From Williamsia sterculiae (GTDB lineage Bacteria; Actinomycetota; Actinomycetes; Mycobacteriales; Mycobacteriaceae), in NCBI RefSeq assembly GCF_900156495.1, contig NZ_FTNT01000005.1:126148-190147 (forward strand): 64,000 nucleotides of DNA, written 5' to 3'. The notes beneath the pieces are model-generated. The model ran no database searches. It had not been told where the DNA came from and was given only the letters and a program-made list of their open reading frames with translations. The translations under genes were made by a program, and so were the position numbers. Shown here one piece after another: positions 63,255-64,000 of the stretch; the first letter of the stretch is position 1, and the number at the start of each line of letters is the position of its first letter.

Positions 63255-64000
63255 TCAGGCGGGCCAGGTGTTCTGGCCGTAGGTGACGAGGTCCACCAGG
63301 CCGCGGCCGGCTGCGTACACCAGGCGGCGCGGGTCGAGGCCGTCGGTCTCCTCGCCGCTGAGCACTCCGGCGACCGCTGGTCCCTCGTTGGGGAGCCAGA
63401 GCGGGCCGCCCGACCAACCTGGCCCGAGGTCGGCACGTCGGGCGAATTCGACCTCCAGGCCGGGGTTGTCGTTGTCGATGTCGCGCACACCCATGTCGAG
63501 TTCCACCGCGGGTCGCTCGCCGTAGGAACCGGGGTAACCGGACGAGACGAAGCGGCGCGCGTAGTAGGCGTCGTCGTCACCGAACGACACCGAGCCCATC
63601 CAGCCGAGGGCCCGGCCGAGCGGTTGGTAGAGCTTGCAGATCACGTAGTCGTATCCGGTGACCGACCCGTTGGCGTTGTAACCGTGATAGGTCTGCACGA
63701 AGGAGCTGCCGAACGGACGGTTGCCGTTGCGATAGGCGGGGATGAACTCCATGCTCCAGTTGGCACTGCCCCACGGCGCCACATGACCGGCGGTCAGCAG
63801 CAGGTTGGGGCCCACCAGCACACCGCTGCCGCGCCGGTTGTTGCTGTTGAACACGATGCCGACGGTGCACATCGGATAGACCAGCGGGTTCGGCTCCTCG
63901 TGGACCAGCGGTTCGTAGAAGGTCTCGGTCCCGGACTCGGCGGTCTCCACCTCGAACGGGACGGCAGCGGCCGGGTCGGCGACCCTGGCCCACGGTGGGC
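63255..64000 (-). CDS. Trypsin-like serine protease (runs off right edge)
   Basis: The frame is open to the window edge, so the start is not seen; GTG 63950 is an internal alternative. Chymotrypsin-fold signals: GSGVLVGPNLLLTAGHVAPW with the catalytic His, TGYDYVICKLYQP with the Asp, and GPGWSGGPLW with the Ser. It resembles V8/glutamyl-endopeptidase-type S1B enzymes. Whether a signal peptide exists cannot be judged. It is followed by the S8 protease gene, probably in one operon. Confidence 0.82.
   Translation of the reverse strand, partial: PPWARVADPAAAVPFEVETAESGTETFYEPLVHEEPNPLVYPMCTVGIVFNSNNRRGSGVLVGPNLLLTAGHVAPWGSANWSMEFIPAYRNGNRPFGSSFVQTYHGYNANGSVTGYDYVICKLYQPLGRALGWMGSVSFGDDDAYYARRFVSSGYPGSYGERPAVELDMGVRDIDNDNPGLEVEFARRADLGPGWSGGPLWLPNEGPAVAGVLSGEETDGLDPRRLVYAAGRGLVDLVTYGQNTWPA

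Noticed and set aside
1-64000. CRISPR arrays, transposase genes, integrases, rRNA or complete tRNA genes
   Set aside because: None seen on reading both strands; short repeats found (21-bp period) lack CRISPR repeat-spacer structure.
1-64000. Replication origin within the window
   Set aside because: Despite oriC-linked genes, no dnaA, dnaN, rpmH or parAB gene and no cluster of DnaA boxes was noticed.

Overview
The window reads as a chromosomal segment of a mycolic-acid-containing actinobacterium of the Gordonia/Williamsia/Mycobacterium type. The DNA is very GC-rich. Many genes appear leaderless, with a TANNNT -10 hexamer 6-8 nt before a GTG or ATG start. There is a cyclopropane/mycolic-acid-synthase-type methyltransferase, a fused HadA/HadB-type dehydratase, a glucosylglycerate hydrolase, a PadR-ino1 pair, and the gene order known around Mycobacterium tuberculosis oriC: mviN-Rv3909-mutT4-pcnA on one side and Rv0037/Rv0038-leuS, ino1-PadR, DUF5318-ponA, rpsF-ssb-rpsR-rplI on the other. 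The genus is inferred from gene content and is not certain.

Layout. 1-6.4 kb: murJ (cut by the window edge), a DUF6049-type membrane protein and a MutT4-type NUDIX protein in one coupled minus-strand operon, divergent from pcnA. 6.4-16.6 kb: EgtE-like PLP enzyme, small secreted protein, acidic Ca-binding-like repeat protein, MFS transporter, YqgE, BASS-like transporter plus SdpI-like protein, leuS, TfoX-N protein, crotonase. 16.7-19.3 kb: AurF-like diiron oxygenase plus ferredoxin/FAD reductase (FprB type). 19.3-22.7 kb: three coupled genes for His-containing polytopic membrane proteins of unknown function. 22.9-29 kb: lon, carboxylesterase, zinc alcohol dehydrogenase, crotonase. 29-32.5 kb: fused HadAB-like dehydratase and SAM-dependent fatty-acid methyltransferase, divergent from an acyl-CoA dehydrogenase. 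32.6-38.8 kb: XRE and MarR regulators, SDR, glucosylglycerate hydrolase, MarR-MFS operon. 38.8-43 kb: RibD-C/DHFR-like protein, F420-type LLM oxidoreductase, then a second AurF-like/FprB-like pair.

43-48 kb is a more variable stretch: membrane protein, decayed DUF222/13E12 gene, tautomerase divergent from an HxlR regulator, SOS-controlled DinB, and HxlR divergent from quinone oxidoreductase. 48.0-50.9 kb is a visibly AT-richer island with one 829-aa TPR-like/CHAT protease. At its left edge lies a 77-bp decayed copy of an internal piece of ino1, whose intact copy sits at the right edge. This arrangement suggests the remains of an integrated element. 51-64 kb returns to core genes: ino1-PadR, DUF5318, ponA, two GT87-type mannosyltransferase-like membrane proteins, GNAT, rpsF-ssb-rpsR-rplI, rnhA, and a subtilase/trypsin-like protease pair running off the right edge.

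Most interesting: the TPR/CHAT island with its ino1 scar; the duplicated AurF-ferredoxin reductase operon; a 21-bp-period GTCGAGTGGGCC repeat family at two convergent gene ends; and the uncharacterised His-rich membrane operon.
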